Part shown: piece by piece, positions 1 through 8,960 of the stretch
Position numbering within the stretch: the stretch's first letter is position 1
How the letters are laid out: every line of letters starts with the position of its first letter
NCBI GenBank assembly: GCA_023389545.1
Contig: JAEWEI010000079.1
Coordinates: forward strand, 1 to 14,701
Length of the DNA stretch: 14,701 bases
DNA from: Actinomycetes bacterium
GTDB lineage: Bacteria; Actinomycetota; Actinomycetes; Actinomycetales; Cellulomonadaceae
Reading direction: 5' to 3'
The notes under the pieces: generated by a model
Database searches by the model: none
What the model saw: the letters and a program-made list of their open reading frames with translations, nothing else
What the model was told of the DNA's origin: nothing
Program-made: the position numbers and the translations under genes

Positions 1-135
1 GGGCTGACGGTGGACGCGCGGCTCCCCGCGCTCGCGGTCGCGGCCGTCGCCCTCGCGCTCCGGGCACCGTTCATCGTGGTGGTGGCCGCCGCCGCAGCGG
101 TCGCGGCGACGTTGCGGGCGCTGGGGATGCCCTGA
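1..135 (+). CDS. AzlD-like branched-chain amino acid exporter small subunit, C-terminal fragment
   Basis: This is the 3' end of a gene that begins before the window. Frame 1 is open from base 1 to the TGA at 133-135 and encodes 44 residues. The peptide starts GLTVDARLPAL, followed by a hydrophobic Ala/Val-rich helix, an RAPF turn, a second hydrophobic stretch and a short end (LRALGMP). The 'DAR-LPAL' segment followed by 'R-PF-VVV-A' resembles the last two helices of AzlD-family proteins. AzlD is the small membrane partner of AzlC in branched-chain amino acid export. The call rests on a short stretch, so another small polytopic membrane protein is possible. The azlC partner would be expected upstream, outside the window. 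Confidence 0.6.
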   Translation, partial: GLTVDARLPALAVAAVALALRAPFIVVVAAAAAVAATLRALGMP

Positions 136-140
136 CGCGT

Positions 141-165
141 GCGGGCGGCCAGACCGCCGCCCCGC
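141..165 (+). terminator. Possible terminator stem-loop after the AzlD-like gene
   Basis: GGCGG (144-148) pairs with CCGCC (154-158) around loop CCAGA. The stem can extend through a bulge to GCG/CGC (141-143 with 163-165). It begins 5 bp after the stop codon. There is no T-run, which is common for high-GC actinobacterial terminators. The support is weak because short G/C inverted repeats are frequent in this composition. Confidence 0.4.
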
Positions 166-305
166 GATCTGCCGCCGACTGCCGGGCGGCCGCCACCCTG
201 CCGGGGCCCGCGGTCCCGCTGTTGATACCCTCGGCAGACCCTGCCACACCACCCGGGAGCCCCGTTGGCCATGCGCCCCCAGACGTCCACACTCGCGCCC
301 CTCGC

Positions 306-310
306 AGGAG
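306..310 (+). promoter_or_regulatory. Ribosome binding site deciding the GNAT start
   Basis: AGGAG lies 7 nt before the ATG at 318. The reading frame is open further upstream to an ATG at 222, but that site has no Shine-Dalgarno sequence and would add a Pro-rich, non-conserved leader. The start at 318 is therefore preferred. Confidence 0.8.
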
Positions 311-317
311 CGCGCTG

Positions 318-884
318 ATGGCCCTGTTCAGCGAGCAGGCCGATGTCTCGGTGCGCCCCGCCGTCGCTGGCGACGAGCTGGCCATCACCGACATCCAGCT
401 CGCCGCATGGCGGTCCGCGCACACCCCCGAGATCGGGCAGGAGGTGCTGGCCGGCCTCGACGGCGGCGCGATCGCCGAGCGGTGGGCCCAGGCGATCACC
501 GCTCCCCCGGGACCCGGATACCGGGTGCTGGTCGCCTGCGAGGGCCCGGACGTCGTCGGCTTCACCGCCATCGCGCCGCTGCCGGCGCCCGAGGAGTCGC
601 CGCTCGCGGCGCCCGGCGGCGAGATCCTCTCCCTGGAGGTGGCGCCCGTCGCGCAGCGCTCGGGGCACGGCTCGCGGCTCCTGGCCGCCGCCGTCGACAC
701 CCTGCGTGAGGACGGCGCCGCCTACGCCCGCACCTGGGTGCTCGACGGCGACGCGGGCCGCGCGCAGTTCCTCTCCTCCGCCGGCTTCGGCCCGGAGGAG
801 GCGGTGCGCGAGCTCGCGACGGGCATCGGCCCCGACGGGCAGGACCGCACGGTCACGGAGCACCTCTGGGGCGCGTCGATCTGA
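318..884 (+). CDS. GNAT family N-acetyltransferase
   Basis: A 188-residue protein with the GNAT fold. It opens with a beta-strand ('VSVRPAVAGDE', residues 10-20) typical of these enzymes, followed by an alpha-1/alpha-2 region rich in Trp and Ala. The core strand 'ILSLEVAPVAQRSGHGSRLL' (about 103-122) carries the acetyl-CoA pyrophosphate-binding loop QRSGHG (113-118, a Q/R-x-x-G-x-G/A match). A later segment 'ARTWVLDGDAGRAQFLSSAGF' fits the terminal strand and helix. The family transfers acetyl from acetyl-CoA to a primary amine. The substrate cannot be told from sequence, and neighbours give no clue. The gene is convergent with the TPR-like gene, with a strong stem-loop between the two stops. 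The start is set by AGGAG 7 nt upstream. Confidence 0.85.
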   Translation: MALFSEQADVSVRPAVAGDELAITDIQLAAWRSAHTPEIGQEVLAGLDGGAIAERWAQAITAPPGPGYRVLVACEGPDVVGFTAIAPLPAPEESPLAAPGGEILSLEVAPVAQRSGHGSRLLAAAVDTLREDGAAYARTWVLDGDAGRAQFLSSAGFGPEEAVRELATGIGPDGQDRTVTEHLWGASI

Positions 885-891
885 CGTGCCC

Positions 892-915
892 GCCCACCGC
901 GGCACCGCGGTGGGC
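892..915. terminator. Bidirectional terminator stem-loop between convergent genes
   Basis: Perfect 10-bp stem: GCCCACCGCG (892-901) with CGCGGTGGGC (906-915), loop GCAC. It fills the 31-bp gap between the GNAT stop (882-884) and the stop of the opposing gene (TGA read on the minus strand at 918-916). No T-tract follows on either side. Position and symmetry support a shared terminator. Confidence 0.7.
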
Positions 916-3022
<2,107 letters not shown>

Positions 3023-3059
3023 ACGCCCATCATCGTCGATGCGGGCGACGCTGCGGAGC

Positions 3060-4388
3060 CTAGGAGCGGAACGGGCCGATCCGCACCACCGAGCGCGGGC
3101 GCCCGGCGAGTTCGGCTGCGAGCTCCTGCACGTCGGCGGCTGTCACCGCGCGGATACGGTCGAGCGTCTCGTCGAGGGAGAGCAGCTCGCCGTGCACCAG
3201 CTCGGACTTGCCGAGCCGGCTCATGCGCGAGCCCGTGTCCTCCATGCCGAGCACGAGGCTGCCTGAGAGCTGCCCCACCGAGCGCGCCAGCTCGGCCTGC
3301 GTGATCCCGCTGTCTGCCAGGTGCTCCCACTCGGAGACCAGCAGCTCGACGACCTGGTCGACCTTGGCGGGGGCACATCCGGCGTAGAGGCCGAAGACAC
3401 CGGTGTCGGCGTGGCCCGAGGCGAAGGAGTACGTCGAGTAGGCCAGCCCGCGCTTCTCGCGGATCTCCTGGAAGAGCCGCGAGGACATGCCGCCGCCCAG
3501 CACCGCGTTCAGCACGGAGAGCGTGAAACGGCGCGGATCGGTGGCGGTCAGGCCGGTGCCGCCGATGATGACGTTGGCCTGCTCGGTGGCACGGTGCACA
3601 GTCGTCTCCGCGCCCACGGCGGGCACGCCGTCAGTCGGCGCGTCGGCGTCGCGTCGGCCCACCGGCCGGGGGGCTGTGAGATCCCAGCCGCCGTCGGCCA
3701 ACGCCTTGGCGACCTGGGCGCACAGCGCGTCATGGTCGACGCCGCCGGCGGCGGTGACCACGAGAGTCGAGGAGCGGTAGTGCTCCTGGTAGTGCTCCCA
3801 GACGGCCATCCGCGGCACTGCGCGGATGGTGTCGGGCGTGCCGCCGATGGGGCGCCCCAGCGGGTGCGACCCCAGCACAGCGGTGGCGAACAGCTCGTGC
3901 ACCACGTCGCTCGGGTCGTCGTCGTTCATCGCGAGCTCTTCGAGGATGACCCCGCGCTCGGTCTCGAGCTCGCCGGCGTCGAGGCGCGCCGAGGTGACCA
4001 TGTCCGCGATGACGTCCACGGCCATCGGCAGGTCGGAGTCGAGCACCCGCGCGTAGTAGCAGGTGTGCTCCTTGCCGGTGGCCGCGTTGGCCTCGCCGCC
4101 GACCTCGTCGAAGGCCTCGGCGATGTCCATCGCTGTGCGCCGCGTCGTGCCCTTGAAGAGCAGGTGCTCGAGGAAGTGGGTCGAGCCGTGGTGGCCGTCG
4201 CGCTCGTCGCGCGAGCCCACCCCGACCCAGGCGCCCACCGTCGCCGAGCGCAGGCCCGGCATGTGCTCGGTGAGCACGCGGACCCCGCCGGGCAGGACGG
4301 AACGACGCACATGTGCGCCGCCGTCCTGCCCGGCGGTCAGCTCGCTGCCCGGCTCACCCGGGCCGACGAGCGGGAGGTCCAGGGGCAC
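3060..4388 (-). CDS. M16 family zinc metallopeptidase (processing-peptidase-like)
   Basis: A 442-residue pitrilysin/insulinase-type peptidase. The inverted zinc motif HFLEH (71-75) supplies His71, His75 and catalytic Glu74. The third ligand is the expected Glu at 151 in 'GVILEELAM', exactly 76 residues after His75 as in mitochondrial processing peptidase beta. The second half has the M16_C region with 'NVIIGGTGLTATDPRRFTLSVLNAVLGGGMSSRLFQEIREKRGLAYSTYSF', including the R/Y element (RGLAYS) that helps bind substrate. The enzyme is likely cytosolic. Its substrates are unknown. Genes of this family commonly follow pnp in actinobacteria and firmicutes. The chosen GTG (4388) comes one base after the pnp TGA, implying translational coupling. 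A GTG at residue 27 is an alternative start. Confidence 0.93.
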   Translation of the reverse strand: MPLDLPLVGPGEPGSELTAGQDGGAHVRRSVLPGGVRVLTEHMPGLRSATVGAWVGVGSRDERDGHHGSTHFLEHLLFKGTTRRTAMDIAEAFDEVGGEANAATGKEHTCYYARVLDSDLPMAVDVIADMVTSARLDAGELETERGVILEELAMNDDDPSDVVHELFATAVLGSHPLGRPIGGTPDTIRAVPRMAVWEHYQEHYRSSTLVVTAAGGVDHDALCAQVAKALADGGWDLTAPRPVGRRDADAPTDGVPAVGAETTVHRATEQANVIIGGTGLTATDPRRFTLSVLNAVLGGGMSSRLFQEIREKRGLAYSTYSFASGHADTGVFGLYAGCAPAKVDQVVELLVSEWEHLADSGITQAELARSVGQLSGSLVLGMEDTGSRMSRLGKSELVHGELLSLDETLDRIRAVTAADVQELAAELAGRPRSVVRIGPFRS

Positions 4389-4389
4389 G

Positions 4390-6621
4390 TCAGGCGTCGG
4401 CCGCGCTGGTGTCGGCCGCGTCCTCGGAGCCCTCGGCGGGCTCGTCGATCACCGCGTGCAGCGACAGCTTGCCGCGCGGGTCGATCTCGCCGATCTCCAC
4501 CTGGACCTTCTGGCCCACGCTGAGGACGTCCTCGACGTTCTCGACGCGCTTGCCGCCCACGAGCTTGCGGATCTGCGAGATGTGCAGCAGCCCGTCCTTG
4601 CCCGGCGAGAGCGAGATGAACGCGCCGAAGGTCGTGGTCTTGACCACGGTGCCCACGAAGCGCTCGCCGATCTCCGGCATGTGCGGGTTGGCGATCGCGT
4701 TGATCGCCGCCCGCGCGGCCTCCGCCGACGGACCGTCGGTGGCGCCGATGTAGACCGTGCCGTCGTCCTCGATGGAGATGTCGGCGCCGGTCTCCGCCTG
4801 GATCTGGTTGATCATCTTGCCCTTCGGCCCGATGACCTCGCCGATCTTGTCGACCGGGACCTGCACGGAGATGACGCGCGGGGCGAACGGCGACATCTCG
4901 TCCGGGACGTCGATCGCCTCGTTGAGGACGTCGAGGATCGCCAGGCGAGCCTCCTTGGCCTGCGTCAGCGCGTCGCCGAGCACCGAGGCGGGGATGCCGT
5001 CGAGCTTGGTGTCGAGCTGGATCGCTGTGACGAACTCGCGCGTGCCGGCGACCTTGAAGTCCATGTCGCCGAACGCGTCCTCGGCGCCGAGGATGTCGGT
5101 GAGCGCCGCGTAGCGGGTCTCCCCGTCCACCGTGTCGGAGACGAGGCCCATCGCGATGCCCGCGACGGGCGCGCGCAGCGGCACTCCCGCGTTGAGCAGC
5201 GACAGGGTCGAGGCGCAGACCGAGCCCATGGACGTCGAGCCGTTGGAGCCCAGCGCCTCGGAGACCTGGCGGATCGCGTAGGGGAACTCCTCGCGGCTCG
5301 GCAGGACGGGCATGATCGCACGCTCGGCGAGGGCGCCGTGGCCGATCTCGCGGCGCTTCGGGGAGCCGACGCGCCCCGTCTCGCCGGTCGAGTACGGCGG
5401 GAAGTTGTAGTTGTGCATGTAGCGCTTGCGCGTCTCCGGGGAGAGCGTGTCGAGCTGCTGCTCCATGCGGAGCATGTTCAGCGTCGTGACGCCCAGGATC
5501 TGCGTCTCGCCGCGCTCGAAGATCGCCGAGCCGTGCACGCGGGGCAGCACCTCGACCTCGGCCGAGAGCGTGCGGATGTCGCGCAGGCCACGGCCGTCGA
5601 TGCGGAAGCCGTCCGTGAGGATGCGCTGGCGGATGAGCTTCTTGGTGATCGCGCGGATCGCCGCGGACAGCTCCTTCTCGCGGCCCTCGAACTCGGCGGA
5701 CAGGCGCTCGATGGCCTCAGCCTTGACCTCGTCCAGGCGCGTCTCGCGGTCCTGCTTGTCCGCGATGGTCAGCGCCTCGCTCAGCGGGGCGGCGGCGACG
5801 GCCTCGACGGCCTCGTACGCGTCGGGCAGGTACTCGGGGAAGACCGGGAAGACCTGGGTCTCCTTGGCGGCCTTCGCGGCGAGCGCGAGCTGCGCCTCGA
5901 CGAGCACCTTGATGAACGGCTTGGATGCCTCGAGGCCCGCGGCCACGATCTCCTCGGTCGGGGCCACGCCGCCCTCGTTCTTGATGAGGTTCCAGGACGC
6001 CTCAGGCGCCTCGGCCTCGATCATCGCGATCGCGACGTCGTCACCGACGACACGGCCGGCGACGACCATGTCGAACGTGGCGCGCTCGCGCTCGGAGTAG
6101 CGCGGGAAGGCGACCCACTGGCCGTCCACGAGCGCGATGCGGACCGCGCCGACCGGGCCCGAGAACGGCAGGCCGGAGATCTGCGTCGACATCGACGCGG
6201 CGTTGATCGCGAGCACGTCGTACGCGTCGTCCGGGTGGATCGACAGGACGGTGATGACGACCTGGACCTCGTTGCGCAGGCCCTTGACGAACAGCGGGCG
6301 CAGCGGGCGGTCGACGAGCCGGCACGCGAGGATCGCGTCGGTCGAGGGGCGGCCCTCGCGGCGGAAGAACGAGCCGGGGATCTTGCCGGCGGCGTACTGC
6401 CGCTCCTCGACGTCGATCGTCAGCGGGAAGAAGTCGAACTGCTCCTTCGGGTGCTTGCCGGCCGTCGTGGCCGACAGGAGCGTGGTCTCGCCGTCGAGGT
6501 AGGCGACGGCCGCGCCGGCCGCCTGGCGCGCGATGCGGCCGGTCTCGAAGCGGATGGTGCGGGAGCCGAATCGACCGTTGTCGATCACGGCCTCGGCGAA
6601 CTGGATCTCGGGACCCTCCAT
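4390..6621 (-). CDS. pnp: Polyribonucleotide nucleotidyltransferase (PNPase)
   Basis: A 743-residue enzyme catalysing 3'-to-5' phosphorolysis of RNA. Domains are, in order: first RNase PH domain (about 10-150, including '[27 protein letters not shown]'), an alpha-helical linker, and the second, catalytic RNase PH domain (about 310-550). The second domain holds '[28 protein letters not shown]' and '[11 protein letters not shown]', whose Asp residues correspond to the active site. A KH domain follows (about 586-640, GPKG at 598-601), then an S1 domain (about 651-722, '[12 protein letters not shown]', 'DGLLHISQI') and a short acidic tail. The start ATG at 6621 is preceded by a strong GAAGGAGGG. 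The longer open frame to 6705 is non-conserved. It follows rpsO across a gap with two stem-loops, the classic site of pnp autoregulation in other bacteria. The M16 protease follows by 1 bp. Confidence 0.97.
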   Translation of the reverse strand: MEGPEIQFAEAVIDNGRFGSRTIRFETGRIARQAAGAAVAYLDGETTLLSATTAGKHPKEQFDFFPLTIDVEERQYAAGKIPGSFFRREGRPSTDAILACRLVDRPLRPLFVKGLRNEVQVVITVLSIHPDDAYDVLAINAASMSTQISGLPFSGPVGAVRIALVDGQWVAFPRYSERERATFDMVVAGRVVGDDVAIAMIEAEAPEASWNLIKNEGGVAPTEEIVAAGLEASKPFIKVLVEAQLALAAKAAKETQVFPVFPEYLPDAYEAVEAVAAAPLSEALTIADKQDRETRLDEVKAEAIERLSAEFEGREKELSAAIRAITKKLIRQRILTDGFRIDGRGLRDIRTLSAEVEVLPRVHGSAIFERGETQILGVTTLNMLRMEQQLDTLSPETRKRYMHNYNFPPYSTGETGRVGSPKRREIGHGALAERAIMPVLPSREEFPYAIRQVSEALGSNGSTSMGSVCASTLSLLNAGVPLRAPVAGIAMGLVSDTVDGETRYAALTDILGAEDAFGDMDFKVAGTREFVTAIQLDTKLDGIPASVLGDALTQAKEARLAILDVLNEAIDVPDEMSPFAPRVISVQVPVDKIGEVIGPKGKMINQIQAETGADISIEDDGTVYIGATDGPSAEAARAAINAIANPHMPEIGERFVGTVVKTTTFGAFISLSPGKDGLLHISQIRKLVGGKRVENVEDVLSVGQKVQVEIGEIDPRGKLSLHAVIDEPAEGSEDAADTSAADA

Positions 6622-6626
6622 GGGTG

Positions 6627-6635
6627 CCCTCCTTC
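6627..6635 (-). promoter_or_regulatory. Strong ribosome binding site of pnp
   Basis: The minus strand reads GAAGGAGGG at 6635-6627, 5 nt before the ATG at 6621. It is the best Shine-Dalgarno match in the window and decides the start over the 28-codon upstream extension. Confidence 0.85.
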
Positions 6636-6753
6636 TCTCGAACGAGCGCCTGCCGGGGCTTCGGCGGTCTTCGATCGAGGCACCCGGAGAGCCTCCGGAC
6701 GCCACTACCGAGGACCGGACGAGCCGGGCGGCGCAGTGGGTGTCACGTGCTGC

Positions 6754-6780
6754 GCGTCGGGGTGCTACCGGCCCCGACGC
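6754..6780 (-). repeat. Stem-loop B in the rpsO-pnp intergenic region
   Basis: Perfect 9-bp inverted repeat: GCGTCGGGG (6754-6762) with CCCCGACGC (6772-6780), 9-nt loop. It starts only 2 bp from stem-loop A and lies about 130 nt before the pnp start. It could be a terminator component, an RNase III processing site, or a 5' structure on pnp mRNA. Confidence 0.7.
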
Positions 6781-6782
6781 GG

Positions 6783-6816
6783 GACCAGCCCGGACCCTCG
6801 CGGGTCCGGGCTGGTC
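6783..6816 (-). terminator. Stem-loop A after rpsO: attenuating terminator or RNase III site
   Basis: Perfect 15-bp stem: GACCAGCCCGGACCC (6783-6797) with GGGTCCGGGCTGGTC (6802-6816), tetraloop TCGC. It begins 7 bp after the rpsO stop (TGA at 6826-6824) and is the most stable hairpin I see in the window. No T-run follows on the minus strand. Either partial termination of rpsO transcripts or processing between rpsO and pnp is consistent with it. In E. coli and Streptomyces this gap carries an RNase III-cleaved structure, so processing is a reasonable inference. Confidence 0.75.
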
Positions 6817-6823
6817 ATGAGCG

Positions 6824-7093
6824 TCAGCGGCGCAGGCCGAGCCGCTCGATCAGGCTGCGGTAGCGGTTGATGTCGACCTTCTGCAGGTAGCCCAGGAGGC
6901 GGCGGCGCTGGCCGACGAGGAGGAGCAGGCCACGACGGCTGTGGTGGTCGTGCTTGTGCTCCTTGAGGTGCTCGGTGAGGTCCTTGATGCGCTGCGTGAG
7001 CATCGCGATCTGGACCTCAGGGGAGCCGGTGTCACCCTCGTGGGTGGCGTACTCGGTCATGATGGACTGCTTGGTGGCACTGTCGAGGGGCAC
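6824..7093 (-). CDS. rpsO: 30S ribosomal protein S15
   Basis: 89 residues from the GTG at 7093, the standard length. The sequence is highly conserved: '[26 protein letters not shown]', '[22 protein letters not shown]', '[12 protein letters not shown]' and the C-terminal '[12 protein letters not shown]'. S15 binds the 16S rRNA central domain early in 30S assembly. It contacts helices 20-22 through the His/Asp-rich loop (HKHDHHSRR) that is visible. The GTG is preceded by GGAG with a short 4-nt spacer (7101-7098). The much longer open frame to 7507 is rejected because it runs through ribF. In many bacteria S15 represses its own mRNA through the 5' leader, but I cannot establish such a site here. 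Confidence 0.97.
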   Translation of the reverse strand: MPLDSATKQSIMTEYATHEGDTGSPEVQIAMLTQRIKDLTEHLKEHKHDHHSRRGLLLLVGQRRRLLGYLQKVDINRYRSLIERLGLRR

Positions 7094-7218
7094 GGTTCTC
7101 CAGGTGTACTCGTTGCGCGGTGCTCCGGGGCATATCCACCCGGGCGCTCTCGTTCCGCGGCCGTTCTGACGGCCCTGCGATGTTACCAGGTGAGCCGCTC
7201 CGCCCGGAGCCACGCGCG
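7094..7218 (-). other. 125-bp ribF-rpsO intergenic region (rpsO leader)
   Basis: This region probably holds the end of the ribF transcript and the rpsO leader. It contains two small perfect hairpins: GGCCGT-TCTG-ACGGCC (7159-7174) and GCTCCG-CC-CGGAGC (7196-7209). On the minus strand I see weak -10-like strings (GGATAT at 7137-7132, TAACAT at 7185-7180), but no supporting -35. No coding sequence is seen. Confidence 0.45.
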
Positions 7219-8244
7219 TCAGGCCTGCGGCGTCGGCCCCGCGAGCTCCTCTCGGACGCGCTCGACGTCCAGCCGCATCTGGCCCACCAGCGCGTCGACG
7301 GACTCGAACCGCAGCGTGGGCCGCAGCCGCACGACGAGTTCGAGCACGACCTCCTCGCCGTACAGGTCGAGGTCCGTGCGGTCCAGCACGTAGGCCTCCA
7401 CCCGGCGCTGGCGCAGCCCCTCGAACGTGGGGTTCGTGCCGATGGAGATCGCCGCCGGAAGCACGCTGTCCACCGAGCCGGCGGGCCGGTCCGTGCGGCG
7501 CAGCCACCCGGCGTACACGCCGTCGGCGGGCACCATGCCCGTCGCCTCAGGGGCCAGGTTCGCGGTGGGGAACCCGAGCTCGCGGCCACGCGCGTCGCCG
7601 TGCACCACGACGCCCCGGATCCGGTGCGGGCGGCCCAGCACGCGCGCCGCCTGGCGCACGTCCCCCTCGGCGAGGAGCTCGCGCACCCAGGTGGAGGACC
7701 AGCGCCGCCGCAACGGGTCGGCGAGGCGCCCCTCCCCCGGCTCGCCCGCGTCCACGGCGCCGTCGTGGTTCGGGGCGACGTCCTCGATGACCTCGACGTC
7801 GAAGCCGAAGCGCTCGCCCAGCTCGACCATCGTGGACAGGTCGCCCTCGTTGCCCCATCCGAACCTGACGTCGCGCCCCACCACGACCGTGCGCGCGCCG
7901 AGGGCGTCGACCAGGTAGCGCTCGACGAACTCGGCCGGCGACTGGCGGGCGAAGTCCAGCGTGTACTCGAGCATCAGCACGGCGTCGAGCCCGGTCTCGG
8001 CGAGCAACTCCATGCGGTCCACGTCGCCCGTCAGCAGCGGGGGCGCCTGGTCGGGGCGGTGCACCTGCTGGGGATGCGGGGAGAACGTCACGGCCACCGC
8101 CTGGGCGTGCGCGGCCCGGGCGTCCGCGACCATCCTGGTCAGGACCCCGACATGGCCGCGGTGCACGCCGTCGAAGTTGCCGATCGTCACGACCGAGGGG
8201 CCGAAGCCCGCAGGGACGTCGGCGAGTTCGGTCCAGCGGTGCAC
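7219..8244 (-). CDS. ribF: Bifunctional riboflavin kinase / FAD synthetase
   Basis: A 341-residue cytosolic enzyme that phosphorylates riboflavin to FMN and adenylates FMN to FAD. The N-terminal adenylyltransferase half has [10 protein letters not shown] (22-31) and, near its end, '[27 protein letters not shown]'. That motif is usually SST-R/Y-(I/V)-R; here Trp replaces Arg/Tyr. The C-terminal kinase half has '[15 protein letters not shown]' (the PTAN motif), 'ISIGTNPTF', 'EAYVLD' and the closing '[20 protein letters not shown]'. The GTG start at 8244 ([10 protein letters not shown]) is preceded by GAGGAG 5 nt upstream. The frame is open to 8328 but that stretch is not family-like. The gene is divergent from the NUDIX gene and upstream of rpsO, in usual actinobacterial order. 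Confidence 0.96.
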   Translation of the reverse strand: MHRWTELADVPAGFGPSVVTIGNFDGVHRGHVGVLTRMVADARAAHAQAVAVTFSPHPQQVHRPDQAPPLLTGDVDRMELLAETGLDAVLMLEYTLDFARQSPAEFVERYLVDALGARTVVVGRDVRFGWGNEGDLSTMVELGERFGFDVEVIEDVAPNHDGAVDAGEPGEGRLADPLRRRWSSTWVRELLAEGDVRQAARVLGRPHRIRGVVVHGDARGRELGFPTANLAPEATGMVPADGVYAGWLRRTDRPAGSVDSVLPAAISIGTNPTFEGLRQRRVEAYVLDRTDLDLYGEEVVLELVVRLRPTLRFESVDALVGQMRLDVERVREELAGPTPQA

Positions 8245-8249
8245 GTGCG

Positions 8250-8255
8250 CTCCTC
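8250..8255 (-). promoter_or_regulatory. Ribosome binding site deciding the ribF start
   Basis: GAGGAG on the minus strand (8255-8250), 5 nt before the GTG at 8244. It supports this start over the 28-codon upstream extension. Confidence 0.75.
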
Positions 8256-8380
8256 GCGGCTCATGGGGCACGACACTCCGCGCCCGGCAGGACAAAGCCT
8301 GCCACGGCCACGGGGGCACGCCGCGCACAGGGCTGCTCCGCGGACGGCCCGCCGCACGGGTCGGGGGCCGGCGCGGCCCG

Positions 8381-8386
8381 TAGGGT
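8381..8386 (+). promoter_or_regulatory. Candidate -10 box for a leaderless NUDIX transcript
   Basis: TAGGGT (8381-8386), then exactly 6 nt, then the ATG at 8393. There is no Shine-Dalgarno sequence between. This TANNNT-N6-ATG arrangement is the usual layout of leaderless mRNAs in actinobacteria. No good -35 is visible, which is common for such promoters. The rest of the 148-bp divergent region (8245-8392) shows nothing else I can support apart from the ribF ribosome site. Confidence 0.5.
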
Positions 8387-8392
8387 CGGGGG

Positions 8393-8950
8393 ATGCGATG
8401 GCAGACCCACGGCGAGCGGACCCTCTACGACAGCCCGTGGGTGCGCCTGGCGCTGGTGGACGTCGACGTCCCCGGCCACGGCCGGATCGAGCACCATGTG
8501 GTGCGCATGCCCGCGCACGCCGCGGGCACGCTCGTGCACGATCCCGATCGCGGGCTCCTGATGCTGTGGCGGCACCGGTTCATCACCGACACCTGGGGGT
8601 GGGAGATCCCGGCGGGTCGGATCGACGCCGGGGAGTCACCGGAGCAGGCGGCAGCGCGCGAGGTCCTCGAGGAGACGGGCTGGCGGCCGGGCCCGGTCGC
8701 CCAGCTGCTCAGCTACCACCCCACGAACGGGCTCAGCGACCAGGTCTTCCACGTGTTCACCGCCGACGGGGCCACGCATGAGGGCCCGCCGTCCGACCCC
8801 AGCGAGTCGGAGCGGGTCGAGTGGGTGCCCCTCGCGGAGGCCCGGCGCCTCGCGCTCGGCGGCGGCATCGGCGACGGGCTGTCCCTGACGGCCGTGCTCG
8901 CGTTCCTGCTCGAGCGGCAGCCCGACGGCGCCGAGGCCGCAGTCGGCTGA
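8393..8950 (+). CDS. NUDIX hydrolase, ADP-ribose pyrophosphatase-like
   Basis: A 185-residue protein with a complete Nudix box G-x5-E-x7-R-E-U-x-E-E-x-G-U at 75-97 (Gly75, Glu81, Arg89, Glu90, Glu93, Glu94, Gly96, Trp97). These residues bind the metals that drive hydrolysis of a nucleoside diphosphate linked to another group. The part before the box ('RIEHHVVRMPAHAAGTLVHD', 'LLMLWRHRF', 'WGWEIPAGRID') and the part after ('LLSYHPTNGLSDQVFHVFTADG', 'ESERVEWVPLAEARRL') match ADP-ribose/nucleotide-sugar pyrophosphatase-type members. The exact substrate is unknown. It is a plus-strand island inside a minus-strand cluster, divergent from ribF and convergent with truB. Its start follows TAGGGT by 6 nt with no ribosome site. 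Confidence 0.9.
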   Translation: MRWQTHGERTLYDSPWVRLALVDVDVPGHGRIEHHVVRMPAHAAGTLVHDPDRGLLMLWRHRFITDTWGWEIPAGRIDAGESPEQAAAREVLEETGWRPGPVAQLLSYHPTNGLSDQVFHVFTADGATHEGPPSDPSESERVEWVPLAEARRLALGGGIGDGLSLTAVLAFLLERQPDGAEAAVG

Positions 8951-8960
8951 CGGCTGTCAG
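8947..8960. terminator. Short stem-loop containing both stop codons of a convergent pair
   Basis: CTGAC (8947-8951), loop GGCT, GTCAG (8956-8960). The NUDIX stop TGA (8948-8950) is in one arm. The truB stop, TGA read on the minus strand from 8959-8957, is in the other. The 5-bp stem is weak alone, so a terminator function is uncertain. Only 6 bp separate the two genes. Confidence 0.35.

Larger units (their letters stand above)
136..317 (+). other. 182-bp intergenic region upstream of the GNAT gene
   Basis: This is the gap between the AzlD-like fragment and the acetyltransferase. Apart from the stem-loop at 141-165 and the ribosome binding site at 306-310, the only promoter-like element I see is TTGATACCCT (222-231), which contains the TANNNT string TACCCT (226-231). 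No matching -35 is evident about 17 bp upstream, so the promoter is speculative. Confidence 0.3.

Noticed and set aside
136..317. Small RNA or riboswitch before the GNAT gene
   Set aside because: Apart from one weak terminator-like hairpin there is no conserved-looking structure, and no class of riboswitch could be recognised.
6622..6705. 28-codon N-terminal extension of PNPase
   Set aside because: The extension is Arg/Ser-rich and not part of the family. The ATG at 6621 has a near-ideal ribosome site.
4063..6870. 935-codon plus-strand open frame opposite pnp
   Set aside because: It is antisense to an unmistakable PNPase. The composition (Arg/Asp/Val/Leu/Gly-rich with no domain) is what strong third-position G/C bias produces on the opposite strand. 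It has no ribosome site and no recognisable motif.
7094..7507. Longer S15 frame
   Set aside because: It would overlap ribF. The GTG at 7093 gives exactly the family length of 89 residues.
8245..8392. FMN riboswitch upstream of ribF
   Set aside because: The gap shows no RFN-element conserved blocks or multi-stem layout on the ribF strand, and the ribosome site directly precedes the start.
7120..8781. 553-codon plus-strand open frame opposite ribF
   Set aside because: RibF motifs on the other strand are complete. The antisense product has no domain features and runs into the NUDIX gene in the wrong frame.
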